Shown here: piece after piece, positions 47,236 to 57,120 of the stretch
Numbering within the stretch: the first letter of the stretch is position 1
How the letters are laid out: each line of letters starts with the position of its first letter
From: Rummeliibacillus suwonensis
GTDB lineage: Bacteria > Bacillota > Bacilli > Bacillales_A > Planococcaceae
Length of the DNA stretch: 64,000 nt
NCBI RefSeq assembly: GCF_007896435.1
Contig: NZ_VCBL01000001.1
Span: 711,345-775,344 of the forward strand
Direction: 5' to 3'
Notes under the pieces: model-generated
Told to the model about the DNA's origin: nothing
What the model saw: the letters and a program-made list of their open reading frames with translations, nothing else
The model's database searches: none
Made by a program: the position numbers and the translations under genes

Positions 47236-48258
47236 ATGACAGTTTCGATTGCTATTAACGGATTTGGCCGTATTGGACGTATGGTGTTCCGTCAAGCGAT
47301 TCTACAAGATGATTTAAATATCGTTGCGGTAAATGCAAGTTATCCAGCTGAGACATTAGCTCACTTGGTAAAATATGATACAACACATGGTAAATTTGAT
47401 GGTGAAGTAAAAGCGGAAGAAGATGCACTCATTGTGAACGGTAAACGTGTGCAGCTTGTGAATGATCGTAATCCTCAAAACTTACCTTGGAAAGAAATGG
47501 GCGTAGATGTTGTCATTGAAGCAACTGGTAAATTCAATGAACGCAGCAAAGCAGCATTACATCTTGAAGCAGGTGCTAAAAAAGTCATTTTAACAGCACC
47601 AGGAAAAAATGAAGATGTCACAATTGTAATGGGTGTTAATGATGATCAATTAGATCTTTCAAAACATGATATTATTTCAAATGCAAGTTGTACAACAAAC
47701 TGCCTTGCACCAGTTGCAAAGGTTTTAAATGATACATTTGGAATTGTAAATGGTTTGATGACAACCGTTCACTCTTATACGAATGACCAAAAAAACATTG
47801 ATAATCCACATAAAGATTTACGCCGTGCTCGTGCATGTGCCGAATCCATTATCCCAACTTCTACAGGTGCTGCGAAAGCGTTAACACTTGTACTACCTGA
47901 ATTACAAGGAAAATTACATGGTTTGGCTTTGCGTGTTCCTACACCAAATGTTTCTTTAGTCGATCTAGTTGTAGATTTACAACGCGATGTAACTGCTGAA
48001 GAAGTAAATGATGCATTCATAAAAGCATCTGCAGGCTCATTAAAAGGCATTTTAGATTTCACAATGGAACCACTTGTTTCTCGTGATTACAATTCAAATC
48101 CTGCATCAGCAACAATTGATGGTCTTACGACAATGACAATCGGTGGCAATAAAGTGAAAGTACTTGCTTGGTACGATAACGAGTGGGGTTACTCAGCACG
48201 TGTCGTAGACTTAACTAGAAAAGTGGTTTCTGAATTAAAAGAAGAAGTGAATGTTTAA
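47236..48258 (+). CDS. gapB: Glyceraldehyde-3-phosphate dehydrogenase, GapB type
   Basis: Gluconeogenic, NADP-preferring GAPDH. 340 residues, catalytic C152 in SNASCTTNC. The glycolytic GapA sequence NDLTD after the second strand is NASYPAETLAH here, the GapB signature that removes the acidic NAD-selective residue. Its position after coaE and before nrdR is that of B. subtilis gapB (speD is missing). Start behind GGGAGGA. Confidence 0.93.
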   Translation: MTVSIAINGFGRIGRMVFRQAILQDDLNIVAVNASYPAETLAHLVKYDTTHGKFDGEVKAEEDALIVNGKRVQLVNDRNPQNLPWKEMGVDVVIEATGKFNERSKAALHLEAGAKKVILTAPGKNEDVTIVMGVNDDQLDLSKHDIISNASCTTNCLAPVAKVLNDTFGIVNGLMTTVHSYTNDQKNIDNPHKDLRRARACAESIIPTSTGAAKALTLVLPELQGKLHGLALRVPTPNVSLVDLVVDLQRDVTAEEVNDAFIKASAGSLKGILDFTMEPLVSRDYNSNPASATIDGLTTMTIGGNKVKVLAWYDNEWGYSARVVDLTRKVVSELKEEVNV

Positions 48259-48348
48259 TCATTACTTTTTGTAAAAGGTTTCACTTTTATGAGGGAAAAT
48301 CCATTTAAATAGCAACAAAAAATCCTCGGTATTGTCGGGGATGTCTAA

Positions 48349-48395
48349 AAAGTAGAGAGAGTGCGATTCACTGAATCGTGCTCTCTCTACTTTCA
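48349..48395 (+). terminator. gapB terminator
   Basis: Long hairpin AAAGTAGAGAGAGTGCGATTC ... GAATCGTGCTCTCTCTACTTT with two G-U pairs, single-base loop region, followed by CATTTTGG. The downstream flank holds a family-2 repeat. Confidence 0.85.
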
Positions 48396-48455
48396 TTTTG
48401 GTTTTGAATGCTTTCTACAGGGAGGACAAGCATCACCTAGAAAAATTTTCTCCAC

Positions 48456-48661
48456 GTTAACAGGTAGTAAAATTCCCATCTCAAGATTTAGAGAAAAACG
48501 AGAAAGATAGGTGGGGAATCGACTGCCACATACGCCCGATTGATTCGAGCCAACGAGATATTTGTCACTCAGGTGTTGCCACAGGACGTGGTACTTTTCA
48601 CTTCCGTTCCTCTAGTTCAGTGTGGATGAAGAAAACCCCACTGATGGAAGTTTCACTTTAT
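48456..48661 (+). repeat. Family-2 structured intergenic repeat, full copy
   Basis: About 206 bp matching 60555-60764 along its length. Blocks in order: CCCATCTCAAGATTTAGAG, ACGAGAAAG, CCCGATTGATTC, GTCACTCAGGTGTTGCC, CACAGGACGTGG, GTTCCTCTAGTT, and CCACTGATGGAAG followed by CTTTAT. Internal complements (CCCATCT with AGGTGGG; CCAC with GTGG; GTGTGG with CCCCAC) suggest a folded RNA or DNA structure. No ORF. Confidence 0.75.
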
Positions 48662-48824
48662 CAGACAAGCTAGCTTCGATATTTTGAAATTCTCTACTAA
48701 ATCGACAATATTGTGTAGGAAAGCCTCGAGTAAAGAGGATTTTCTACACTTTTTTCGATTTATACCATTATTTTTTGTTATAATAGATAAACTAATACGT
48801 TTTCGAAATCAGGAGAGAAAAATT

Positions 48825-49301
48825 ATGAAATGTCCAGCTTGTCAATATAACGGAACAAAAGTCATTGATAGCAGACCTGTTGATGATAACAAAGCAATTC
48901 GTAGACGCCGAGAATGTGAATCTTGTGGCTTTCGCTTTACCACTTTTGAGAAAGTAGAAGAAATGCCGCTTATTGTGATCAAAAAGGATGGATCGCGTGA
49001 GGAATTTAGTCACGAAAAAGTACTTCGTGGACTGATACGTGCATGTGAAAAGCGCCCTGTCGCATTAGATATATTAGAGGATTTAGTGTTTAACATCGAA
49101 CAAGATCTACGACGTATTGGCAATGCAGAAGTAAAATCAGAAGATGTTGGAGAAATGGTGATGGATCGACTTTCTAAAATCGATGAAGTTTCATATGTAC
49201 GTTTTGCTTCTGTTTATCGTCAATTTAAGGATATCAATGTTTTTATCGACGAACTAAGAGAGTTAATCGAAAGACAATCCAAAGAACATGAAAATGAGTA
49301 A
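48825..49301 (+). CDS. nrdR: Transcriptional repressor NrdR
   Basis: ATP-cone repressor of ribonucleotide reductase genes. ATG 48825 after AGGAGAGA gives 158 residues, the family length; the frame from 48684 begins in the untranslated leader. Zinc ribbon CPACQ ... [21 protein letters not shown], and ATP-cone with [16 protein letters not shown]. It begins the nrdR-dnaB-dnaI replication operon. Confidence 0.96.
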   Translation: MKCPACQYNGTKVIDSRPVDDNKAIRRRRECESCGFRFTTFEKVEEMPLIVIKKDGSREEFSHEKVLRGLIRACEKRPVALDILEDLVFNIEQDLRRIGNAEVKSEDVGEMVMDRLSKIDEVSYVRFASVYRQFKDINVFIDELRELIERQSKEHENE

Positions 49302-49328
49302 TAAGTCGATATTTGGAGGGACTAGTCG

Positions 49329-51140
49329 GTGAATTTACATAACGAATTGCAATCTGTAGATCGTCTTTCCATTCGCGTACCTTTTCCTTTATCTAGCTAT
49401 GATCGGAAATTGATAACCCTCTTGTATCAACCACTTGTTGGAGCAGAACCAGTTAGTCTTTATTTTTTATTATGGGCTGAGGGGGAAAATATAGAGGATA
49501 ATACAATGTCGCATTATCATTTGATGAATGCATTGAATATGCCGATCGGTAAAATTTTTGAATCACGAATAGCACTTGAAGCGATTGGTTTACTTCGTAC
49601 ATGGCGTAAAGATCAACAAGAAATGCGGTCTTTTATCTATGATGTGATGCCGCCACTCGATGCCGCTACTTTTTTCGACGATCCTCTTTTATCTATGTTT
49701 TTATATAGTAAGATTGGGGAATCGGCTTATCGTAATTTACGGCAACGTTTTGTTTCAAAAGGATTGTCTAATCATGGTTATCAGGAAGTTTCTAGAACAT
49801 TCACAGATGTTTATCGACCTGTTCAACACAATTTGCCATCTGATGAAATACAACTTACAGGATTGCAAGAAAAACCAAAAAAATTGCCATTTAACTATGA
49901 AGATTTTGATTTTAATCTATTAAGAGTTGGCCTGTCGGAACAACTTGTACCATCTTCTGTCTTGACTGCTGAAGCAAAGGCGACTATTGCAAAGTTAGCG
50001 TTTCTTTATCATTTAACACCGCTCGACATGCAAAAGATTATTCTTTTAGCACTCGATGAACAAATGGTTTTAAGCGATTTACGTTTAAAAAAAGAAGCAG
50101 CCGATTATTATAAATTAACGGTTTCAAAAGAGCCGCCAACCATGCAAATAGTTATTGAGAAGCAAAGTCAGGAAGTCTTTACACAAACAGCCATCGTTGA
50201 TGATGATATCGATCCAATGGAGGCTGAACTGATTCGATGGTTTGAGAAATCTTCTCCCATTGATATATTAAAAGCTGTTGCGGGAGGCAAAGAGCCATTT
50301 CCAAATGATTGTCAATTGGTGGAAGATTTAGTCATGCAATATGGCATCCCCACGCCTGTTGTCAACGTACTAATACATTATGTATTTTTACGCAATCACG
50401 GGAAGCTCAATCGAAAATACGTTGAAACAATCGCTTCACACTGGCGTAATACAGGTGTGAAAACGGCTAGGGAAGCGATGAAACTAGCTAGGGATTTTGA
50501 AGAACAAAAGGGCAGTGATTCTAAACAAGAAGAAGCTCCTATGGAAACTAAAGATTATTCAACAGAATATAAATTATTAAAAGCAGGGGCAGGTATTTTT
50601 TTTCAGTTGCCACAGTTTGTTGACGCTGATTTTACAAATACAGATCAGTTAAAAAAAGAATTGCTGGTTATATTGAATAGTGTGAAGCCAATTGACTTAT
50701 TGACGATGCTCGTAAAAGGAAAAACACCTTTTGAAAAGGACGTCAAAGTGGTGCTTGATTTCACTGCGAAATATGACATGCCAATACCGGTTGTCAATGT
50801 TTTGATTCATTATGCTTATTATGTAAGTAATGCAAATCTAAATAATGCATTTTTACAAGCGATTGCTTCCAATTGGCAAAAAAACAATATACAAACGGCA
50901 GAGCAAGCATTAAGCTTTGCAAGAGATTATCAAATTCAAAAAGCACGTAAGCAAAATGTTCCAAAAGGAAAGCTAAATGCGAAGGCTCAAAATGTGCCCA
51001 ATTGGTATTATGAAAATAAACTAAAGCAGCAAAAGAAGAAGGAAGAAAGACAATCAGATAATAGCCATACAGATTATGAAAAAAAACGTCAAGAGATTAT
51101 GAAAAAACTAGGTATGGATGAAGGGGAGGTGGATTCATAG
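49329..51140 (+). CDS. dnaB: Replication initiation and membrane attachment protein DnaB
   Basis: Firmicutes primosome protein (not the helicase) that with DnaD and DnaI loads DnaC helicase. GTG 49329 lies behind TTGGAGGGA. 603 residues against about 470 in B. subtilis. N-terminal DDBH1 region, then two clear DDBH2 repeats: about 295-395 (PVVNVLIHYVFLRNHG, IASHWRNTGVKTAREAMKLARD) and about 415-525 (PVVNVLIHYAYYVSN, IASNWQKNNIQTAEQALSFARD). The linker between them and the Lys-rich tail account for much of the extra length. Confidence 0.92.
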   Translation: MNLHNELQSVDRLSIRVPFPLSSYDRKLITLLYQPLVGAEPVSLYFLLWAEGENIEDNTMSHYHLMNALNMPIGKIFESRIALEAIGLLRTWRKDQQEMRSFIYDVMPPLDAATFFDDPLLSMFLYSKIGESAYRNLRQRFVSKGLSNHGYQEVSRTFTDVYRPVQHNLPSDEIQLTGLQEKPKKLPFNYEDFDFNLLRVGLSEQLVPSSVLTAEAKATIAKLAFLYHLTPLDMQKIILLALDEQMVLSDLRLKKEAADYYKLTVSKEPPTMQIVIEKQSQEVFTQTAIVDDDIDPMEAELIRWFEKSSPIDILKAVAGGKEPFPNDCQLVEDLVMQYGIPTPVVNVLIHYVFLRNHGKLNRKYVETIASHWRNTGVKTAREAMKLARDFEEQKGSDSKQEEAPMETKDYSTEYKLLKAGAGIFFQLPQFVDADFTNTDQLKKELLVILNSVKPIDLLTMLVKGKTPFEKDVKVVLDFTAKYDMPIPVVNVLIHYAYYVSNANLNNAFLQAIASNWQKNNIQTAEQALSFARDYQIQKARKQNVPKGKLNAKAQNVPNWYYENKLKQQKKKEERQSDNSHTDYEKKRQEIMKKLGMDEGEVDS

Positions 51141-51141
51141 A

Positions 51142-52089
51142 ATGGAGCCAATCAACAGTAGATTAACAAAATTGATGGATTCTCAGTTTCAAGCTCGTTT
51201 TCATGAGATGCAAAAGGAGATCCTTGAAGATAAGGGTGTACAAAAGTTCCTAGCTGAAAATGATCAATTAGCCAGCCGTGAAATGGTTGAAAGAGGCTTA
51301 GGGAAGCTTTATGAATACGTCAATCAACAGCATGATTGTGGCCGATGTGAATCTGTTGCTACTTGTAAGAATGCGATCAACGGTTTTATCCCAAAACTGA
51401 CGATCATTCGAGGACAAATTGATGTAGAATACGTTCCATGTCAGACAAAAAGAATGGAAGATGCACGTCGCAAAGCAGCTTCCATGATCTCTAGTATGCA
51501 TATGCCGAAGGATGTATTAAAAGCTAAAATCAATGATTTAGATACGAGCAATGAATCTAAAAAGGCCATTCGTGCATTCGCTGAATTGTTTATCCAAAAT
51601 GTCCGTCATACAGGAAACTTACCAAGGACGGGATACTATATCTATGGGAACTTTGGTGTTGGTAAATCCTTTGTCCTAGGTGCAATTGCCAATGAACTTG
51701 CATCGATGGAGATTAAGACTGTGATGGTTTATGTCCCTGATTTTTTAAGTGAAATAAAAAGTTCTATCCAAGATCAATCTTTGCAAGAAAAAGTTGATTT
51801 CGTGAAGAAAGCACCTGTTCTCATGTTGGATGATTTAGGGGCGGAAAATTTATCAGCTTGGACAAGAGATGAAATTATCGGTACAATCCTACAATATCGG
51901 ATGAATGAAGGACTGCCAGTTTTTATTACGTCTAATTATAATTATGATCAGCTTGAGAATCATTTCGCGACGACTCAAAAAGGCGAGGTAGATGTCCTGA
52001 AAGCTGCTCGAATAATGGAGCGAATCAAGGCGTTGACAACAGATGTTGAAATGATCGGCGAAAATAGAAGGCTGTATCAAACAGATTGA
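51142..52089 (+). CDS. dnaI: Primosomal helicase loader DnaI
   Basis: AAA+ helicase loader, 315 residues from ATG 51142 (AAGGGGAGGTGG lies 9 nt upstream, inside the dnaB end). The N-terminal zinc-binding region has HDCGRCESVATC. Walker A GNFGVGKS is at 169-176 and Walker B is VLMLDDLGAE. One base separates the dnaB stop from this start. The alternative ATG 51118 would use no clear ribosome site. Confidence 0.95.
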   Translation: MEPINSRLTKLMDSQFQARFHEMQKEILEDKGVQKFLAENDQLASREMVERGLGKLYEYVNQQHDCGRCESVATCKNAINGFIPKLTIIRGQIDVEYVPCQTKRMEDARRKAASMISSMHMPKDVLKAKINDLDTSNESKKAIRAFAELFIQNVRHTGNLPRTGYYIYGNFGVGKSFVLGAIANELASMEIKTVMVYVPDFLSEIKSSIQDQSLQEKVDFVKKAPVLMLDDLGAENLSAWTRDEIIGTILQYRMNEGLPVFITSNYNYDQLENHFATTQKGEVDVLKAARIMERIKALTTDVEMIGENRRLYQTD

Positions 52090-52126
52090 CTTTTTCTATG
52101 CTGATGAAGCAGGACTCAATTGAAGC

Positions 52127-52155
52127 TTGATTTTCAAAACAATTCAGTATATAAT
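52127..52155 (+). promoter_or_regulatory. thrS sigma-A promoter
   Basis: -35 TTGATT (52127-52132), 17-bp spacer, perfect -10 TATAAT (52150-52155). Confidence 0.82.
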
Positions 52156-52164
52156 TTCAACCAT

Positions 52165-52430
52165 AATCTAATACAAATGCTTTGAAAAGGACAACAATTT
52201 TCTGCACGACTCAAAGAGAGAGAAGCCTTGGCTGAAAGCTTCTTAGTAACGGCATAAAGTTTACCGCCTTGGAGCAGCGACAGTGAATGTCAGTAATTGT
52301 CGACGGTTGCGGCCCGTTAGCCGAACTAGAGCTTCGTCTAAGCAAATTTGCTATCACAAACTTTGTTTAGAAGGAAGAAGGGTGGAACCACGAGTATCAT
52401 CTCGTCCCTTTGTGGACGGGATTTTTTTAT
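52165..52430 (+). promoter_or_regulatory. T-box leader of thrS
   Basis: tRNA-sensing riboswitch upstream of threonyl-tRNA synthetase. The T-box motif AGGGTGGAACCACG spans about 52379-52392. The competing terminator uses CGTCC (52403-52407) and GGACG (52414-52418) with a seven-T run. The upstream part (GAGAGAGAAGCC ... and AGCAGCGACAG) can form the long stem I. ACC at 52263-52265 is a candidate Thr specifier codon but was not proven by folding. Confidence 0.92.
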
Positions 52431-52432
52431 GC

Positions 52433-52674
52433 ATAAATTTAGCTAATAGCAGCTTGTTTAGATATCCAAAACGAAAATTATGAGAAGATTTGATTCGGAA
52501 GTGTGTTTTTCGGCTTCCCATCAATTGACGGTTTTAGAGGAGAGTATAGCACTTAAATTGCGGGTGTTTGGAGTGATCCTCGAAGTTCTCATCATGAAAA
52601 TTGGACTTTTTGAATAAGTAAAATTTATGCATGAAACAATTTCTCCAGCTTGTGGCCCAGAGCTCTAGAATATA
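52433..52674 (+). other. Unexplained 240-nt leader between T-box and thrS
   Basis: After the T-box terminator thrS does not start for another 260 nt. The stretch has no credible ORF, no second T-box motif, and a possible hairpin GGAAG ... CTTCC near 52498-52520. T-box terminators usually lie within tens of bases of the gene, so this may hold a second regulatory element or simply filler. Confidence 0.5.
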
Positions 52675-52691
52675 AAAAAGGAGAGATTATT

Positions 52692-54629
52692 ATGGCAGAC
52701 ATGATCAAATTAACATTTCCAGATGGCTCAGTAAAAGAGTTTGAAAAAGGTATCACTACTGATGCAGTGGCATTATCCATCAGCCCAGGATTGCGCAAAA
52801 AAGCAATCGTTGGTAAGTTCAACGATATCCTAGTTGATACAAAAACACCTCTTGAAGAAGATGGTTCCATTGCTATCATTACACCAGCAGATAAAGAAGC
52901 ACTTGAAGTAATCCGTCATTCCACAGCACATCTTTTAGCGCAGGCTGTGAAACGCTTATTCCCAGGTGTGAAATTAGGTGTGGGTCCGGTAATCGATGAT
53001 GGTTTTTACTATGATATAGATTCTCCAGAACCGATTACTTCAGAAGATTTCCCACGCATCGAAAAAGAAATGAAAAAAATCGTTGCAGAAAATATTGAAA
53101 TCGTTCGTCATGATGTATCTCGTGCAGAAGCGAAAAAACGTTTTGAAGAAATTGACGATGAATATAAATTAGAGCTTCTTGAAGCCATTCCAGAAGATGA
53201 ACAAGTTTCAATTTATGAACAAGGTGATTTCTTCGATCTTTGCCGTGGTGTACATGTACCTTCAACAGGCAAAATTAAAGAATTTAAATTGTTGTCAATC
53301 GCTGGTGCTTATTGGAGAGGCAACTCAGATAACAAAATGTTACAACGTATTTACGGTACAGCATTCTTCACGAAAGATGAATTAAAAGCCCATCTTCAAA
53401 TGCTGGAAGAGGCAAAAGAAAGAGATCACCGTAAAATCGGGAAGGAACTTGAATTATTCACTACCAACAAATTAGTAGGTCAAGGGTTACCTCTATGGTT
53501 GCCAAATGGTGCTACAATCCGTCGCACCATTGAACGTTATATCGTCGATAAGGAAGTGTCACTTGGTTACAAGCATGTTTATACGCCAGTATTGGGATCT
53601 AAAGAGCTCTATGTAACTTCTGGACACTGGGATCACTATCAAGAGGATATGTTCCCTCCAATGGAAATGGATAACGAAACACTAGTACTTCGTCCAATGA
53701 ACTGCCCTCATCACATGATGGTCTACAAATCAGCAATGCGTTCATACCGTGACCTACCATACCGAGTTGCAGAACTTGGTACAATGCATCGTTATGAAAT
53801 GAGTGGCGCTGTTTCTGGCTTACAACGTGTTCGTGGTATGACTTTAAATGATGCCCATATATTTGTCCGCCCAGACCAAATCAAAGAAGAATTCAAAAGA
53901 GTCGTTGAGTTGATCCTAGATGTGTATAAAGACTTTGATTTAAACGACTATGAATTCCGTCTTTCTTATCGTGATCCAGAGGATACTGAAAAATATTTTG
54001 ATGATGATGCTATGTGGGAAAAAGCGCAAAGTATGTTAAAAGAGGCTATGGATGATCTCGGCTTAGATTATTATGAAGCTGAAGGTGAAGCAGCATTCTA
54101 TGGTCCAAAACTAGATGTTCAAGTAAAAACTGCCATCGGTAAACAAGAAACATTATCTACTGTTCAATTAGACTTCTTATTACCAGAACGTTTTGATCTT
54201 GGCTATGTAGGTGAAGATGGTAAGCAACATCGCCCAGTTGTTATTCACCGTGGTGTTGTATCAACGATGGAACGTTTTGTAGCATTCTTGATCGAGGAAT
54301 ACAAAGGAGCCTTCCCAACATGGTTAGCACCTGTTCAAGTACAAGTCATCCCTGTATCAAATGATGCTCACTTTGACTATGCAAAAGATGTTCAAGAAAA
54401 ACTGCAAGCAGCAGGTTTCCGAGTAGAAATGGATTACCGCGATGAAAAACTTGGTTACAAAATCCGTGAAGCACAAATGAAGAAAATTCCTTATATGCTT
54501 GTTATTGGAGATAAAGAATTAGAAGCGGGTAGTGTAAATGTACGTCGTTATGGCTCAAAAGATTCTGAAACAGTATCATTTGAAGAATTTTTAAAGGCTA
54601 TTCGAGAAGACGTTGCTCATAAGGGATAG
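52692..54629 (+). CDS. thrS: Threonyl-tRNA synthetase
   Basis: Class II aminoacyl-tRNA synthetase, 645 residues from ATG 52692 after AAAAAGGAGAG; the frame from 52650 is too long. TGS domain (about 1-65), editing domain with the zinc-type [11 protein letters not shown] and FYYDI motifs (HxxxH and CRGVH), catalytic core with [27 protein letters not shown] and the C-terminal anticodon domain from about 540. Controlled by the upstream T-box. Confidence 0.97.
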   Translation: MADMIKLTFPDGSVKEFEKGITTDAVALSISPGLRKKAIVGKFNDILVDTKTPLEEDGSIAIITPADKEALEVIRHSTAHLLAQAVKRLFPGVKLGVGPVIDDGFYYDIDSPEPITSEDFPRIEKEMKKIVAENIEIVRHDVSRAEAKKRFEEIDDEYKLELLEAIPEDEQVSIYEQGDFFDLCRGVHVPSTGKIKEFKLLSIAGAYWRGNSDNKMLQRIYGTAFFTKDELKAHLQMLEEAKERDHRKIGKELELFTTNKLVGQGLPLWLPNGATIRRTIERYIVDKEVSLGYKHVYTPVLGSKELYVTSGHWDHYQEDMFPPMEMDNETLVLRPMNCPHHMMVYKSAMRSYRDLPYRVAELGTMHRYEMSGAVSGLQRVRGMTLNDAHIFVRPDQIKEEFKRVVELILDVYKDFDLNDYEFRLSYRDPEDTEKYFDDDAMWEKAQSMLKEAMDDLGLDYYEAEGEAAFYGPKLDVQVKTAIGKQETLSTVQLDFLLPERFDLGYVGEDGKQHRPVVIHRGVVSTMERFVAFLIEEYKGAFPTWLAPVQVQVIPVSNDAHFDYAKDVQEKLQAAGFRVEMDYRDEKLGYKIREAQMKKIPYMLVIGDKELEAGSVNVRRYGSKDSETVSFEEFLKAIREDVAHKG

Positions 54630-54642
54630 TAGATATCTATAG

Positions 54643-54673
54643 AAAAGTCGGGGAAAAATCCTCGGCTTTTTTT
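54643..54673 (+). terminator. thrS terminator
   Basis: AAAAGTCGGGGA ... TCCTCGGCTTTTTTT hairpin with wobble pairs. Confidence 0.85.
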
Positions 54674-54747
54674 GTGTTTGAATAATTTCTAGGTTTTGCA
54701 TAAAAATTTTATTTATAAAGAAAAAGTATTAAAAGATACTCATTCAA

Positions 54748-54854
54748 ACGTGAAAATATTCACAAGAATATGTGATGATTTTCACAAATAATCGTGAAAT
54801 ATTTCACAAGTATTTGTGTAATTTTTCACATGGCATTTGTTAAATATTTCACAA
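54748..54854 (+). promoter_or_regulatory. Array of five Rex-like operators, 22-bp period
   Basis: Five imperfect copies of the Rex pattern TTGTGAAnnnnTTCACAA: 54748-54765 (12 of 14 conserved bases), 54770-54787 (12), 54792-54809 (13), 54814-54831 (12), 54837-54854 (13). Centres are 22, 22, 22 and 23 bp apart, so all lie on one face of the helix. The right half TTCACA is invariant. The pattern also fits TGTGA-N6-TCACA of Crp/Fnr proteins, but site 5 (TTGTTAA left half) fits Rex better. The array lies about 300 bp before the aldehyde dehydrogenase start. Confidence 0.75.
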
Positions 54855-55149
54855 ACTAAAAATACTATATTTTTTAATTGAATATGCTAAATAATCTCGA
54901 AAATGTTCTAAAAATATTCATAAAACAACATATTATCTTATTATTTATTGATTATTTATAAATATAAAATGAAAAAATATTCTCTTTATATCAATAATTT
55001 TCTTAGTATATATGTGTATTTCACAAACTTTTGTAATCACAGAAAAATATCATAGATTACTATTGTACTTTTAGGGAAAAAGGTTCATGATGAAGGAAAA
55101 CAAAATAGTAAATCTGTTTTGTAATTTCATTGAAAGAAGGGGTTTTAGA
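54855..55149 (+). other. AT-rich upstream region of the aldehyde dehydrogenase gene
   Basis: About 295 bp, very AT-rich. A lone TTCACAA half-site is at 55020-55026. TTGTAA and TAGATT (about 55034-55061, 16-bp spacer) form a weak promoter candidate. The ATG at 55087 lies here but is not supported by a ribosome site. Confidence 0.45.
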
Positions 55150-56670
55150 ATGATTTATGCAAATCCAAATACAGCAGGTGCTGTCATTCATTTCAAAGAA
55201 CGTTACGATAACTTTATTGGTGGTGAATGGATCGCACCTGTAAAAGGAAATTATGCAGCTGTTACTACGCCAGTTACTGGAGAAAAATATACAACAGTTG
55301 CAAAGTCAACTACAGAAGATATTGAATTAGCTTTAGATGCGGCCCATGCAGCAAAAGATACTTGGGGAACAACATCTCCTGCTGAACGTGCAAAATTATT
55401 AAACAAAATTGCAGATCGTTTAGAAGAAAACTTAGAAAAATTAGCAGTTGCGGAAACTTGGGACAATGGGAAAGCAGTACGTGAAACTTTAAATGCTGAT
55501 ATTCCTTTGGCAATTGACCATTTCCGTTATTTTGCCGCTGCTATTCGTGCTCAAGAAGGAAGAACTACTCAAATTGATCATGATACCGTTGCTTATCATT
55601 TCCAAGAGCCTCTAGGTGTTGTTGGACAAATTATTCCATGGAATTTTCCAATTCTAATGGCGGCGTGGAAGATTGCACCAGCCCTCGCTGCTGGTAACTG
55701 TATCGTATTAAAGCCAGCTTCTCAAACACCTATTTCTATTCTTGTATTAATCGAAATAATTCAAGATTTGCTACCAAAAGGTATCTTAAATATTGTCAAT
55801 GGTCCTGGGGCTGAAATTGGAGAAGCACTTGCAACAAATCCGCGTATTTCTAAAATCGCATTTACAGGTTCGACAGCTGTTGGTCGTCAAATTATGCAAT
55901 ATGCCACTGAAAATATTATCCCTGTAACCCTTGAACTTGGCGGGAAATCACCAAATGTTTTCTTTGAAGATATCATGGATAAAGATGATGAATTTTTAGA
56001 TAAAGCACTTGAAGGTTTTGCATTATTCGCATTAAATTCTGGTGAAATTTGTTCATGCCCTTCACGTGCATTGATTCAAGAATCTATTTATGATCGATTT
56101 ATTGAAAAAGCTTTAGAACGTGTAAAAGCTATTAAAATCGGCAATCCTCTAGATACAGAAGTCATGATGGGGGCACAAGCTTCAACAGCACAGCAACGTA
56201 AAATTTTATCTTACCTACAAATTGGGAAAGAAGAAGGCGCGGAAGTATTAATCGGTGGTGACGCCAATCGTTTAGATGGTGAATTTGCTGAAGGTAATTA
56301 TATCCAACCTACAGTATTTAAAGGTACAAATGATATGCGGATTTTCCAAGAAGAAATCTTTGGCCCTGTCCTTTCAGTAACAACTTTTAAAGACTATGAT
56401 GAGGCCATTAAAATTGCAAATGATACAGTATATGGCTTAGGTGCTGGTGTTTGGACACGTTCTGGTGATCTGGCATATCGTGCTGGTCGCGCTATTCAAG
56501 CAGGCCGTGTTTGGACAAATACGTATCATCAATATGTAGCTGGGGCTGCATTTGGTGGTTACAAACAATCAGGTATTGGACGCGAAACACATAAAATGGT
56601 GTTAGATCTTTATCAACAAACAAAATGTTTGCTTGTAAGCTATGATCGCAAGGCACAAGGATTCTTCTAA
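55150..56670 (+). CDS. NAD-dependent aldehyde (acetaldehyde) dehydrogenase
   Basis: ALDH superfamily enzyme oxidising acetaldehyde or similar to the acid. ATG 55150 after AAGGGG gives 506 residues beginning [10 protein letters not shown], the normal length for AcoD/ExaC/AldA-type enzymes. NAD site GFTGSTAVG-like [10 protein letters not shown], general-base Glu in LELGGKSPN, nucleophile C301 in [11 protein letters not shown] (with a second Cys at 303, characteristic of this group). The upstream Rex-like array suggests control by NADH/NAD ratio. No adh partner is adjacent. Confidence 0.93.
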   Translation: MIYANPNTAGAVIHFKERYDNFIGGEWIAPVKGNYAAVTTPVTGEKYTTVAKSTTEDIELALDAAHAAKDTWGTTSPAERAKLLNKIADRLEENLEKLAVAETWDNGKAVRETLNADIPLAIDHFRYFAAAIRAQEGRTTQIDHDTVAYHFQEPLGVVGQIIPWNFPILMAAWKIAPALAAGNCIVLKPASQTPISILVLIEIIQDLLPKGILNIVNGPGAEIGEALATNPRISKIAFTGSTAVGRQIMQYATENIIPVTLELGGKSPNVFFEDIMDKDDEFLDKALEGFALFALNSGEICSCPSRALIQESIYDRFIEKALERVKAIKIGNPLDTEVMMGAQASTAQQRKILSYLQIGKEEGAEVLIGGDANRLDGEFAEGNYIQPTVFKGTNDMRIFQEEIFGPVLSVTTFKDYDEAIKIANDTVYGLGAGVWTRSGDLAYRAGRAIQAGRVWTNTYHQYVAGAAFGGYKQSGIGRETHKMVLDLYQQTKCLLVSYDRKAQGFF

Positions 56671-56835
56671 TGTAATTATTTGAAGGATTTAAATACAAGG
56701 CTTAGAATATATTTGTTATCTTGAATAAGTCAGAAGTTAAATAGAAGAATGCTCGTATTTTAAAGGCAAAAAGTTGTCCATAAAATGATTTGTTTAAGGT
56801 AGAACATATATATTGGCTATAGTTTTGAAAATATG

Positions 56836-56864
56836 TTGACTATATGTACAGAACGTGGTAAAGT
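56836..56864 (+). promoter_or_regulatory. infC operon promoter
   Basis: -35 TTGACT (56836-56841), 17-bp spacer, -10 TAAAGT (56859-56864). Predicted start near 56871. Confidence 0.78.
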
Positions 56865-56871
56865 ATAAAAG

Positions 56872-57106
56872 GTTATGAATACAAGTTTGTGGTTGAAGTA
56901 GAGGCTGCCCGCTTCTCACCTGATCAATCTAAGCCATTAGTGTTGGCAGGTTACATGATAGAAGAACGGATCACGCATTTCGGCGTGTGCATATATCTTG
57001 CGGGCGGACATTTCGACAGTGTCCGCCCTTTTTTAGTGGACATCGAAATACCCGTACCGATCATCATCGGGCAACTAGCCCAAACCATGTATTCGCGACA
57101 CTACTC
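56872..57106 (+). promoter_or_regulatory. infC-rpmI-rplT leader (L20-type) with attenuator
   Basis: Structured leader of about 235 nt between promoter and infC. It contains a strong terminator: GGGCGGACA ... TGTCCGCCC followed by TTTTTT (57001-57036). In B. subtilis L20 binds such a leader and promotes premature termination. GC-rich segments around it (AGGCTGCCCGC, GGGCAACTAGCCC) could form the alternative structure. The 78-codon frame 56889-57125 in this region is not a gene. Confidence 0.85.
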
Positions 57107-57120
57107 GGAGGTGGATTGTT

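Noticed and set aside
54748-54854. Regular 22-bp repeats as a possible CRISPR array
   Set aside because: The units are imperfect palindromes placed back to back without unique spacers of 30 bp or more, no cas genes are nearby, and each unit fits a transcription-factor site.
54855-55149. Sigma-54 promoter for the aldehyde dehydrogenase
   Set aside because: No GG-N10-GC pattern with the right flanks was found in the region.
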